The notes under the pieces are model-generated. The model was not told the origin of the DNA, searched no databases, and saw nothing but the letters and a program-made list of their open reading frames with translations. From NCBI RefSeq assembly GCF_000014865.1, contig NC_008576.1:401501-465500 (forward strand): a stretch of DNA of 64,000 nt, given 5' to 3'. Below are positions 36,427 through 44,660 of the stretch, in pieces (position 1 is the first letter of the stretch; each line of letters opens with the position of its first letter). The DNA is from Magnetococcus marinus MC-1 (lineage in GTDB: Bacteria; Pseudomonadota; Magnetococcia; Magnetococcales; Magnetococcaceae). A program made the translations under genes and the position numbers.

Positions 36427-37482
36427 TTAACGTTTACCGAATTTGTCAATTTTTACCCGATTAACCAAGCGGGCAAACTGGCGGTGCCGGTCGCGTTGCT
36501 GCCAGACTGTTTCCGTTAAGTAGGTCTGTTCCCGCTGGAGTTTTAGGTAATTTCGTACCCTTCGCGCATCTAAGGTATCGGATGCAACGGCAGCCAACAC
36601 GGCACAGCCAGAGGTTCTTTCATGATCACAATCCCGATATTGGCACGCCTGGGCAAGGGCTTCAATATCGGAAAAGAGGGTTTGTAATCCTTGGTTGCTC
36701 TCGCCCAAGCGTAGCTCTCGCATGCCAGGAGTATCCAACAACCAAGCGCCACTTTTCATGTGAAACATAGCGCGGGCCGTGGTGGTGTGGCGACCCCGGT
36801 CATCGTCAGCCCGGGCTGCTTGGGTGGCCATGCTCTTTTGATCAAGCAAGGCATTGATCAGGGTTGATTTTCCCACACCGGATGAGCCTAGAAAAGCGAC
36901 ACTCTCCCCCGGCCCAATCCATGGCCCGAGCTGGTGGTGTAGGTCAGGGTGCCGGGCATCCAGCGCGATGGCAACAACACCCCGATGCAGACTTTCGACC
37001 TGTCGGCAAAAGGGTTCAGGTTCATCCACCAAGTCTGCTTTGGTAAGCAGAACCACCGGTTGCACGTTCCCCGCAAAAGCTAGGGCCAAATAGCGCTCAA
37101 GCCGTGAAGGGTTAAAATCCCTATTGCAAGAGGAGACCACAAACAGCGTATCAATGTTGGCCGCCATATGCTGGGTCTGTTGTCCTGACCCAGCGGCCTT
37201 GCGGGATAAATGGGAAAGCCGCTCTAGCCATCGCAGGGGTTGGTTTTGTTGGTCCATGACCAGCCAATCGCCGACAATGGGTTGCTCTTCGGGTGGCTGC
37301 AAGCGCCATTTTCCCGGCAATTTTAAAGAACTTTGGCCATCGTTACCCAAAAGCGTAAGGGTGTCGCCATGGCGCGCTATTACCCTGACCACATGGGTAG
37401 CGTGTTGTTCTTCCATGCTCAGTTGTTGTTGAAAAAATGGGCGCAAGGGCACATTAGAAAGCGTAGAAAGCGCATTCGACAC
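36427..37482 (-). CDS. rsgA: Ribosome small-subunit biogenesis GTPase RsgA
   Basis: Circularly permuted GTPase of 351 aa that checks late 30S maturation. An N-terminal OB fold (about 30-100) comes first. The G motifs run in the permuted order: G4 LLTKADL (about 140-146), G1 GSSGVGKSTLIN (about 198-209), and G3 DTPGMREL. A C-terminal zinc-binding segment is CQYRDCDHERTSGCAV. It starts at GTG 37482; a second candidate ATG lies 23 codons later. Nothing is unusual except the G/T-poor neighbourhood. Confidence 0.95.
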   Translation of the reverse strand: MSNALSTLSNVPLRPFFQQQLSMEEQHATHVVRVIARHGDTLTLLGNDGQSSLKLPGKWRLQPPEEQPIVGDWLVMDQQNQPLRWLERLSHLSRKAAGSGQQTQHMAANIDTLFVVSSCNRDFNPSRLERYLALAFAGNVQPVVLLTKADLVDEPEPFCRQVESLHRGVVAIALDARHPDLHHQLGPWIGPGESVAFLGSSGVGKSTLINALLDQKSMATQAARADDDRGRHTTTARAMFHMKSGAWLLDTPGMRELRLGESNQGLQTLFSDIEALAQACQYRDCDHERTSGCAVLAAVASDTLDARRVRNYLKLQREQTYLTETVWQQRDRHRQFARLVNRVKIDKFGKR

Positions 37483-37822
37483 GGTATGAAACCTCGATCA
37501 AGAAGAGAAGATCGGGCTTCCGTCAAGAAGCCCAGCTCAAACAAGCCGGGCCGACCGGGGGAGCAGTCAGAGGTGGTGTTACAACCCCATCCCAAGTTCC
37601 GGCAGCCCGGAGCGGGAGACAAGCATCATGCGTTGCATAAAAACTCCTTTGAACAGATGAAGAGCCAAAATTCTACCATGGCAGGCACGCAAACGAAACA
37701 GGCTTTTAAAAGCTGAACATCTCCGCAATACGCTGTTACCATGTTGACCTACACTGAAACACCGTGAAACAGTATAAATAAAGTTAAAATAGGTGGTATA
37801 GCCGTCGGAGGTTGTATGGAAA
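37483..37822. other. Intergenic region upstream of rsgA
   Basis: A 340-base divergent gap. It becomes AT-rich from about 37720, with a possible -10 (TATAAA near 37773) for the rightward small genes. Basic short frames antisense to rsgA cross this area but have no ribosome site. Confidence 0.4.
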
Positions 37823-38137
37823 TTGCAGCAGCGCATAAAAAAAGCGTTCCAAGACGCCATAAATAATAAAAACAGCAAAAACGGTTACCCGATATCGCTT
37901 TATGAAATAAAACTGACGTTCTGTGTTTCCATGGTTAGGAATTTGGATGAGCCTAAATGGCTCAACCAAATTGCAGGCAGGCCAAGCTACGGCTTTCCAG
38001 ATTCACCTAACATTTATGCCTTGTGGGTTTACCACGATAGGCACATGTTTATCAAAGCATGCAGTGGCAATCTGGTTCCTGAAGGGCTTTCTACCATGGG
38101 AGGCATGACTATCTACGGAAAACATGTAGAGCTTTAA
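37823..38137 (+). CDS. Small unknown protein, possibly frame-disrupted at its start
   Basis: Protein of up to 104 aa with no family I recognise. The C-terminal part is compact and globular-looking (YGFPDSPNIYALWVYHDRH). The only upstream in-frame start is TTG 37823. A much better ribosome site (GGAGG, 37807-37811) serves ATG 37816 in another frame, which gives MEIAAAHKK and then meets a run of seven A before joining this frame if one base is skipped. So the true start may have been lost or is reached by slippage. It lies about 100 bases before a HigA-like remnant, which hints at a toxin-antitoxin pair, though it does not resemble HigB. Confidence 0.45.
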   Translation: MQQRIKKAFQDAINNKNSKNGYPISLYEIKLTFCVSMVRNLDEPKWLNQIAGRPSYGFPDSPNIYALWVYHDRHMFIKACSGNLVPEGLSTMGGMTIYGKHVEL

Positions 38138-38238
38138 AACTTTTCATGTATCTAACCGATATAATAATAACAATAAAAGAAATAACCGTTGCTTCCTGGG
38201 TGTTGTCACACACTTAGAGCATCATCAAGGGGTTGAGG

Positions 38239-38587
38239 ATGATGGACAAACATACACATCTTCACACACACGATTTGACAGGATCATACACTTGAGTTCG
38301 TACATCCTGGTATTATTCTACAGGAAGAGTTTATCCGTCCCTATGGTCTGTCACAGGCGCAACTCTCAGAAATGCTAGGCTTTAAGGAACGTAATAATAC
38401 AGTCAACGAAATTGTCAATGGTAGACGCGCCATATCAGCAGAGGTAGCCGTTAAACTTGAATTCGTGTTTAAAATGCCGGCTAAATTGTGGAAAGGTCTC
38501 CAGGATGATTATGACATCGGCATGGCACGACTTAAAGTCAAAGAAGAACACTTGACGTTAAGGGTGGCTGAAAAACAACATGCTTAA
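38239..38587 (+). pseudogene. HigA-family antitoxin gene with disrupted start frame
   Basis: From about 38300 one frame reads HPGIILQEEF, LSQAQLSEMLG, VNEIVNGRRAISAEVAVKLE and AKLWKGLQDDYDIGMAR, the HigA/VapI helix-turn-helix antitoxin pattern. That frame has no ATG, GTG or TTG start before the HPGxIL motif; it is closed by TGA at 38276-38278. An ATG pair (38239/38242) with a good AAGGGG site lies in the other frame and runs into TGA at 38293-38295. A single inserted or lost base would join them. It is therefore probably a decayed antitoxin, or one needing a +1 shift. No clear HigB toxin adjoins. Confidence 0.65.
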
Positions 38588-38609
38588 AATGAACGTACAA
38601 AAACAGGGT

Positions 38610-38636
38610 GGCGCACCACCGGGGGGGTGGTGCGCC
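38610..38636. terminator. Terminator between higA remnant and prpE
   Basis: GGCGCACCACC pairs with GGTGGTGCGCC around five G. It lies between the stops of two convergent genes. A short TTTTTGT tract follows on the minus strand, so it probably ends the prpE transcript. Confidence 0.72.
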
Positions 38637-38644
38637 CATAGGGG

Positions 38645-40525
38645 TTAGTTTTTGCAGGCTTCCTTGATCTTATCCAGGGCGGAGGCGTCTTCAATCGTGG
38701 GTAGATCGCCAGGATCGCGCCCTTCATTAATAGCAACAATGGCGCGGCGCAGCACTTTGCCCGAGCGGGTTTTGGGCAGCGCCGTGACCACCCGCACAAA
38801 GTGAGGACGGGCAACCGGCCCCAGTTGGCTGGCCACATGGTTTTTCAGGTCGGCTTCGCTGGGGGGCTCGGCACCGGTGGTGAGTACCACAAAGCAGCTA
38901 ATGGCTTGGCCGCGTAGCTCGTCTTTAATGCCGATCGAGGCGGCCTCGGCCACGGCGGGGTGGGAGCAGAGGGCCTCTTCGATCTCGCGAGTACCCAAGC
39001 GATGGCCTGCCACGTTGATGACATCATCATCCCGGCCCATGATGTAGTAGTAGCCGTCATCGTCGTAAACAGCGGAGTCAAACGTGGCGTAAATGGGTTC
39101 GCGCATGCGGCTGAAGTAGGTTTGCACAAACCGTTCATCGTCGCCCCATACGGTGCTTAGGCAACCGGGTGGTAGGGGGGGACGGATCATCAACGAGCCC
39201 TTGGTATTGGGTTCGGCGGGTTGTTGGGTTAGGTCATCAATGAGCACCACATCAAAACCATAGGCGGGGCGACAGGGGGAGCCAAATTTGGTCTCCATGA
39301 GTCCCATCCCTTTAAAGTTGGTGAGGATGGGCCAGCCGGTTTCGGTTTGCCAATAGTTATCCACCACCGGGGCATGTTTTAGGGCGCTCGTGACCCAGCG
39401 ATGGGTTTCGCGATCCAGGGGTTCACCGGCCAGGAACATGGATTCTAGGCTGGAGAGGTCATATTTCCAGATCCACTCTTCGCCAGATTTTTTCAGCAGG
39501 CGGATGGCGGTGGGGGAGGTAAAGAGGCAGTTCACCTTATATTTTTCGACCAGCGACCACCAAACACCGGGATCGGGGCGGATGGGCAGCCCTTCGTAGA
39601 CCACGGTTGTGGCACCGGTGAGCAGGGGTGCATAGACGATGTAGGAGTGGCCTACCACCCAGCCCACGTCGGAGCCGGCGAACATCACTTGGCCTGGTTC
39701 GACCCCATAGATGTGTTTCATGGAGGCGCGCATGGCGACGGCGTGTCCGCCGGTATCCCGTTGTACTCCTTTGGCTTTGCCGGTGGTGCCAGAGGTGTAC
39801 AAGATATAGCTGGGGTGGGAGGATGGCAGCCATTCGGGTTCCACCACGGCATCTTTATGTTTGGCCAATTCGGTGGTGAAATCCAGATCTCCTTTTTCCA
39901 TTTTCAGGTTGGGGTCTAGGTTACGGTTGATCAGCAGCACTTTGGGGCGTGTGACGCTGATTTGGTTTAGGGACTCTTGCAGCAGGGGTTTATAGGGTAC
40001 CACTTTTCCGCCACGAATACCGGCATCCACGGTGATGATCAATTTGGGTGCGGCGTCATCAATGCGTGAGGCGAGGGCGGTACTGGCGAAGCCGCCGAAC
40101 ACCACGGAGTGTATGGCACCGATGCGTACGCAGCTAAGCATGACGGGGATAACTTCGGCGATCATGGGCAGGTAGACCAGCACGCGGTCGCCTTTACCGA
40201 CGCCTAGATCTTTGAGCAGGGCGGCATATTCATTGACTTGCTGGTAGAGTTCTTGGTAGGTGATGGTCTTTTCTTGTTCGACTTCGGTTGAGACCCATAT
40301 GATGGCAGTTTGGTCTGCGCGTTCGGCCAAGTGGCGGTCGACGGCGTTATAGCAGAGGTTGGTGGTGCCATCGGGAAACCAGTTAGCGAATGGGGGTTTT
40401 TGGTATTCGAGCACGGTTTTAAAGGGTTTATCCCAATGGATCAGTTTGGCTTGTTCTTTCCAAAAGCCATCGCGGTCTTCGATGGAGCGTTTATAGAACG
40501 CTTCATATTTTTCACGGTTTTCCAT
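38645..40525 (-). CDS. prpE: Propionyl-CoA synthetase (acyl-CoA ligase)
   Basis: AMP-forming acyl-CoA synthetase of about 626 aa. Motif A8/P-loop YILYTSGTTGKAKGVQRDTGG, VVDNYWQTETGWPI, and the C-terminal RTRSGKVLRRAI-type catalytic Lys (PKTRSGKVLRR, about 592-602). The QRDTGG and YWQTETGW sequences fit PrpE better than acetyl-CoA synthetase, and the propionyl-CoA carboxylase genes upstream agree. I start at 40525 (AGGAG upstream) and not 12 codons earlier. It is last in the same-strand pathway block and is separated from mce by 1.6 kb of repeats. Confidence 0.88.
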   Translation of the reverse strand: MENREKYEAFYKRSIEDRDGFWKEQAKLIHWDKPFKTVLEYQKPPFANWFPDGTTNLCYNAVDRHLAERADQTAIIWVSTEVEQEKTITYQELYQQVNEYAALLKDLGVGKGDRVLVYLPMIAEVIPVMLSCVRIGAIHSVVFGGFASTALASRIDDAAPKLIITVDAGIRGGKVVPYKPLLQESLNQISVTRPKVLLINRNLDPNLKMEKGDLDFTTELAKHKDAVVEPEWLPSSHPSYILYTSGTTGKAKGVQRDTGGHAVAMRASMKHIYGVEPGQVMFAGSDVGWVVGHSYIVYAPLLTGATTVVYEGLPIRPDPGVWWSLVEKYKVNCLFTSPTAIRLLKKSGEEWIWKYDLSSLESMFLAGEPLDRETHRWVTSALKHAPVVDNYWQTETGWPILTNFKGMGLMETKFGSPCRPAYGFDVVLIDDLTQQPAEPNTKGSLMIRPPLPPGCLSTVWGDDERFVQTYFSRMREPIYATFDSAVYDDDGYYYIMGRDDDVINVAGHRLGTREIEEALCSHPAVAEAASIGIKDELRGQAISCFVVLTTGAEPPSEADLKNHVASQLGPVARPHFVRVVTALPKTRSGKVLRRAIVAINEGRDPGDLPTIEDASALDKIKEACKN

Positions 40526-40653
40526 GCTGGCCGTCTCCTCGCTACCTAGGGTGCATCCCAATTAGGTGGGGTTGGTTAGAGTTGATTTCCCTGTGTTACC
40601 CAGGTTTTTGTATTCTTAAATCAATGGATGTGTGGCTTTATATTCCGGTTTTT

Positions 40654-41011
40654 GCAGCTACCGGTAGAGCTTCTATTATTAAAAAAAGGTTAGAGGGGGG
40701 TCTGGGGGGAGAAGTTCTCTGTCTCCCCTCAGGGTTTTGCTTTTAATCTTTTGATTTTTAAGCATTGACTCCAGGTTACGCAGCTACCGGTAGAGCTTCT
40801 ATTATTAAAAAAAGGTTTGAGGGGGGTCTGGGGGGAGAAGTTCTCTGTTTCCCCTCAGGGTTTTGCTTTTAATCTTTTGATTTTTAAGCATTGACTCCAG
40901 GTTACGCAGCTACCGGTAGAGCTTCTATTATCAAAAAAAGGTTAGAGGGGGGTCTGGGGGGAGAAGTTCTCTGTCTCCCCTCAGGGTTTTGCTTTTAATC
41001 TTTTGATTTTT
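40654..41011 (+). repeat. 126-bp tandem array, three copies
   Basis: GCAGCTACCGG recurs at 40654, 40780 and 40906, exactly 126 bp apart. Each unit holds a conserved G-rich core (AAAAAAAGGTT, GAGGGGGGTCTGGGGGGAGA, TTCTCTGTCTCCCCTCAGGG, TTTTGCTTTT) and a linker specific to this locus (AAGCATTGACTCCAGGTTAC and the TACCGGTAGAGC stretch). Inside the core GGGGAGA can pair with TCTCCCC, followed by T-rich DNA, a terminator-like hairpin. Confidence 0.93.
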
Positions 41012-41014
41012 TTA

Positions 41015-41139
41015 GGCTCGCCCTTCGCAACGGGAGCTAAGCTGCGTCTTTTTGCAGCTTAGCGACCAGCGAGCCAGCTTTTTAATCCGTATGGATGGGG
41101 AAATTGGGGTTTTTTTCCAATTTCCCCATCCATACGGAT
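41015..41139. repeat. Double-hairpin module
   Basis: The first hairpin has outer arms GGCTCGC/GCGAGCC and a perfect inner stem GCTAAGCTGC (41036-41045) with GCAGCTTAGC (41054-41063). The second has 23-bp perfect arms, 41085-41107 and 41117-41139 (ATCCGTATGGATGGGG...), around a nine-base GGTTTTTTT loop. The same module occurs at 46878-47002. Confidence 0.93.
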
Positions 41140-41245
41140 GCCAAACGCCCCAGCGGGGCTTAGGTTTGGGCGGTGGTTGGGGGATGTAGAGATTGACCCT
41201 CCCAGCGCCGGTGTGCCCAAGCGCGGTTTTCACCCCAGCCACTGC

Positions 41246-42235
41246 GTGCCCAACCGTCCGCCACGCTGGCGCGTGACATCGCTACCCTATGCCCCGTACC
41301 GCGCCCCTACACAACCCGTGCTCTCTTAATAAAACCCCTGCACCCTTGCTCCATCGGTACGGGGCTTTACAAAAGATTAAAAAAGTCAAAAGATCTCAGG
41401 GCTCCGCCCCGAACCCCACTGGGCTCCGCCCAGACCCGGCAGGGCTCTGCCCTGCACCCGCTGGGTGGGCAAGCAGAGCTTCCCCCCAGACCCCCCAATC
41501 CCTTTTAATAATGGGACTCCCTGGACATAGAGGCATTCAGTTTCAGCCTGGGCTCTGTTGGGGCATGTAGAGATTTACCCTCCCAACTCCAATGTGCCCA
41601 ACCGCCCGCCACGCTGGCGCGTGACATCGCTACCCTACGCCCCGTACCGCGCCCCTACACAACCCGTGCTCTCTTAATAAAACCCCTGCACCCTTGCTCC
41701 ATCGGTACGGGGCTTTACAAAAGATTAAAAAAGTCAAAAGATCTCAGGGCTCCGCCCCGAACCCCACTGGGCTCCGCCCAGACCCGGCAGGGCTCTGCCC
41801 TGCACCCGCTGGGTGGGCAAGCAGAGCTTCCCCCCAGACCCCCCAATCCCTTTTAATAATGGGACTCCCTGGACATAGAGGCATTCAGTTTCAGCCTGGG
41901 CTCTGTTGGGGCATGTAGAGATTTACCCTCCCAACTCCAATGTGCCCAACCGCCCGCCACGCTGGCGCGTGACATCGCTACCCTATGCCCCGTACCGCGC
42001 CCCTACACAACCCGTGCTCTCTTAATAAAACCCCTGCACCCTTGCTCCATCGGTACGGGGCTTTACAAAAGATTAAAAAAGTCAAAAGATCTCAGGGCTT
42101 CGCCCCGAACCCCACTGGGCGCCGCCCAGACCCGGCAGGGCTCTGCCCTGCACCCGCTGGGTGGGCAAGCAGAGCTTCCCCCCAGACCCCCCAATCCCTT
42201 TTAATAATGGGACTCCCTGGACATAGAGGTATGCA
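41246..42235 (+). repeat. 348-bp tandem array, about 2.8 copies
   Basis: GTGCCCAACCG recurs at 41246, 41594 and 41942, spaced exactly 348 bp, with near-identical units. Each unit contains CCACGCTGGCGCGTGACATC, a CCCCGTACCG/CGGTACGGGG pair that could fold, GTGCTCTCTTAATAAAACCC, GGCTCCGCCCAGACCCGGCA and a conserved end GGGACTCCCTGGACATAGAG. The third copy stops at that end, 40 bases before mce. Open frames across it are by-products of the repeat. Confidence 0.95.
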
Positions 42236-42274
42236 GAACCCCTTCAATGCCCCTCTACCTCATCAGCCAACCAT

Positions 42275-42676
42275 TTACGCCTGCTCCAACTCCACCAACG
42301 TGCCACTGAAATCCTTGGGATGCAGAAAAATAACAGGCTTGCCATGCGCCCCTATCTTCGGCTCTCGACCCAAAACCCGAGCCCCCCCCGCAACCAAACG
42401 CTCCATCGCCGCCCGTATATCCTCAACCTCATAACAAACATGATGCAAACCACCCGATGGACTCTTCTCCAAAAACTTGGCAATGGGACTATCCATACCA
42501 AGAGGATGCAGCAACTCAATGTTGGTGTTGGACAACCGTACAAAAACAGTCGTCACCCCATGCTCCGGTAAATCCTCACGCGCACTCAAAATACCACCCA
42601 ATAAATCACCATACTGCCGCTCCGCCGCATCCAAATCCGCAACCGCAATCGCGACATGGTTTAACCGCCCTATCAT
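42275..42676 (-). CDS. mce: Methylmalonyl-CoA epimerase
   Basis: Vicinal-oxygen-chelate enzyme of about 133 aa that interconverts (S)- and (R)-methylmalonyl-CoA. Metal ligands are visible: His in MIGRLNHVAIAV, His in GGLHHVCYEVED, and Glu near the C-terminus (GTLVELEQA). Full family length. I start at 42676 because an earlier Met would overlap pccA and add 7 unrelated residues. The coding strand is markedly G/T-rich. It follows pccA and precedes the 348-bp repeats. Confidence 0.95.
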   Translation of the reverse strand: MIGRLNHVAIAVADLDAAERQYGDLLGGILSAREDLPEHGVTTVFVRLSNTNIELLHPLGMDSPIAKFLEKSPSGGLHHVCYEVEDIRAAMERLVAGGARVLGREPKIGAHGKPVIFLHPKDFSGTLVELEQA

Positions 42677-42689
42677 CCCATTACCCCCC

Positions 42690-44648
42690 TTACTCAAAGG
42701 TCATGATAATGCTGTCCGACTCCACCGCCTGCCCCGGCTTGGCAAAAATCGCCCCTACCACACCATCACGCTCAACCCGCATGATGTTCTCCATCTTCAT
42801 CGCCTCCAACACACACACTGGATCCCCCGCCGAAACGCAATCCCCAACCTCAACGATAATCTTTAAAACCAAGCCCGGCATGGGCGTTATCAACATCTTA
42901 GAGGTGTCTGGAGCAACCTTAACCGGCATCCTCTGCGCCAATTGATGCTGACGCGGTGTGCGCACATAAACCCCTACCTGACGCCCACCCCGCGTTAAAT
43001 GGTACCCCTCCTCACCCCGCACAACACCAAACGTGCATACCTGCCCAGCTATGGTTAACGTAACCTTCTTCGCCCCAGGCCGTACAACACCACTCACCCC
43101 AAACCGCGAACCATCCCCAAACTCAACCTCATCCCCCCCCTCAACCTCCCTAAAAATCAGGGGTAAAACCTCCTCATCAACACTCACTACCCAAGACTTC
43201 TCGACCCCCAGGTCCATCAATAACGCCTGCGCCTGCTGCTCAATATAGGCCGCCGCAACCGCAAACAACTGCCTATCCATCCCGCTCAAAGGCGCACCCT
43301 CAAAACCCTCAGGATACTCCTCCGCGATAAACGCCGTGGAAATGTTGCCACTTACAAAGCGAGGATGCCGTAAAACCGCATTCAAAAAGTCAATGTTATG
43401 CCCCGGACCCTCAATCAAATAGCTATCCAACGCCTCACGCATATGCTCAATCGCTTCCCCACGATCCTGGCCCCAAGTGATCAACTTGGCAATCATCGGA
43501 TCATAAAAAAGTGTCACCTCACCCCCAGCAAATACCCCCGTGTCCACCCGTACATGGGCACTTTCGAGGGGGGGCTCATAGCGCACCAAACGCCCCACCG
43601 ACGGCAGAAAATTACGATAAGGATTCTCCGCATAAACCCGGCTCTCCATCGACCAACCCTTCAACAACACCTGATCCTGGGTGATCGACAGCCGCTCGCC
43701 ACGGGCAACCCGTATCATCTGCTCCACCAAATCCAACCCGGTTATAAACTCCGTCACCGGATGCTCCACCTGCAAACGGGTGTTCATCTCCAGAAAATAA
43801 AAACCCTTGTCCGCACCCACCACAAACTCAATGGTACCCGCAGAGACATAATCCACCGCCTGCGCCAATGCCAACGCTTGCTCACCCATCGCCCTACGCA
43901 TATCCGCATCCACAAAGGGTGATGGAGCCTCCTCAATCACCTTCTGGTTGCGACGCTGGATCGAACACTCGCGCTCGTTTAAATAAACCCCATTACCATG
44001 ACCATCACACAAAACCTGAATCTCAATGTGACGGGGGTTCTCAATAAACTTCTCAATAAAAACCCGCCCATCACCAAAATAGGAGAGCCCCTCATTGGTG
44101 GCACTCTGCCAACCCTCGGCTGCCTCGGCGTCATTGTGGGCAATGCGCATGCCCTTGCCACCCCCACCCGCACTGGCCTTAAGCATCACCGGATAACCAA
44201 TCTCAGCGGCAATACGCACCGCCTCGTCGGCATTCTCAATAATGCCCATATGGCCCGGAATGGTGTTGACGTTGGCCGCTTGCGCCAGCTTTTTCGAGCT
44301 GATTTTATCCCCCATGGCATCAATCGCCGTGGGATTAGGACCAATAAAAATAACCCCCATCTCCTGTAATCGGCGGCAAAAAGTCGAATTTTCAGATAAA
44401 AATCCATACCCTGGGTGTACACCATCCGCCCCGCACTGCTTAATAACCTCCAACAATTTATCCATAACCAGATAGGACTGGTTACTTGGTGATGGGCCAA
44501 TATAATAAGCCTCGTCCGCCATGCGCACATGGAGCGCCTCACGATCGGCATCCGAGTAAACAGCAACGGTTTGAATACCCATGCGGCGTGCGGTTTTGAT
44601 CACGCGGCAGGCAATTTCGCCCCGGTTGGCGATAAGAATCTTCTGCAT
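42690..44648 (-). CDS. pccA: Acyl-CoA carboxylase alpha subunit (biotin carboxylase + BCCP)
   Basis: Biotin-carrying alpha subunit of propionyl-CoA carboxylase, 652 aa. It starts MQKILIANRGEIACRVIKTA. The ATP-grasp loop KASAGGGGKGMRIA (about 160-173) and NTRLQVEHPVTE follow. A variable BT domain spans about 460-580, and the C-terminal biotinyl domain has the modified Lys in EAMKMEN (about 618). Together with PccB it carboxylates propionyl-CoA to (S)-methylmalonyl-CoA. It lies 12 bases after pccB. Acetyl- or methylcrotonyl-CoA carboxylase is the alternative, but mce, mcm and meaB nearby favour propionyl-CoA. The 3' half is extremely A/C-rich on the plus strand. Confidence 0.94.
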   Translation of the reverse strand: MQKILIANRGEIACRVIKTARRMGIQTVAVYSDADREALHVRMADEAYYIGPSPSNQSYLVMDKLLEVIKQCGADGVHPGYGFLSENSTFCRRLQEMGVIFIGPNPTAIDAMGDKISSKKLAQAANVNTIPGHMGIIENADEAVRIAAEIGYPVMLKASAGGGGKGMRIAHNDAEAAEGWQSATNEGLSYFGDGRVFIEKFIENPRHIEIQVLCDGHGNGVYLNERECSIQRRNQKVIEEAPSPFVDADMRRAMGEQALALAQAVDYVSAGTIEFVVGADKGFYFLEMNTRLQVEHPVTEFITGLDLVEQMIRVARGERLSITQDQVLLKGWSMESRVYAENPYRNFLPSVGRLVRYEPPLESAHVRVDTGVFAGGEVTLFYDPMIAKLITWGQDRGEAIEHMREALDSYLIEGPGHNIDFLNAVLRHPRFVSGNISTAFIAEEYPEGFEGAPLSGMDRQLFAVAAAYIEQQAQALLMDLGVEKSWVVSVDEEVLPLIFREVEGGDEVEFGDGSRFGVSGVVRPGAKKVTLTIAGQVCTFGVVRGEEGYHLTRGGRQVGVYVRTPRQHQLAQRMPVKVAPDTSKMLITPMPGLVLKIIVEVGDCVSAGDPVCVLEAMKMENIMRVERDGVVGAIFAKPGQAVESDSIIMTFE

Positions 44649-44660
44649 GATAGTCCGTCC

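Noticed and set aside
37333-37716. A 127-codon basic plus-strand frame
   Set aside because: About half is antisense to rsgA and the rest is low-complexity basic sequence, without a ribosome site.
38645-40525. Acetyl-CoA synthetase as the product
   Set aside because: The sequence motifs (QRDTGG, YWQTETGW) and the propionyl-CoA pathway neighbours fit PrpE better. Activity on acetate cannot be excluded.
40654-41011. CRISPR array
   Set aside because: The period is 126 bp with identical linkers inside the array. CRISPR spacers are unique and short, and no cas gene is present.
41289-42434. Open frames of 74-149 codons repeated through the 348-bp array, starting MPRTAPLHNPCSLNK
   Set aside because: They are read from the repeat units, have no ribosome sites, contain implausible Pro/Gly-rich sequence and change length only with repeat boundaries.
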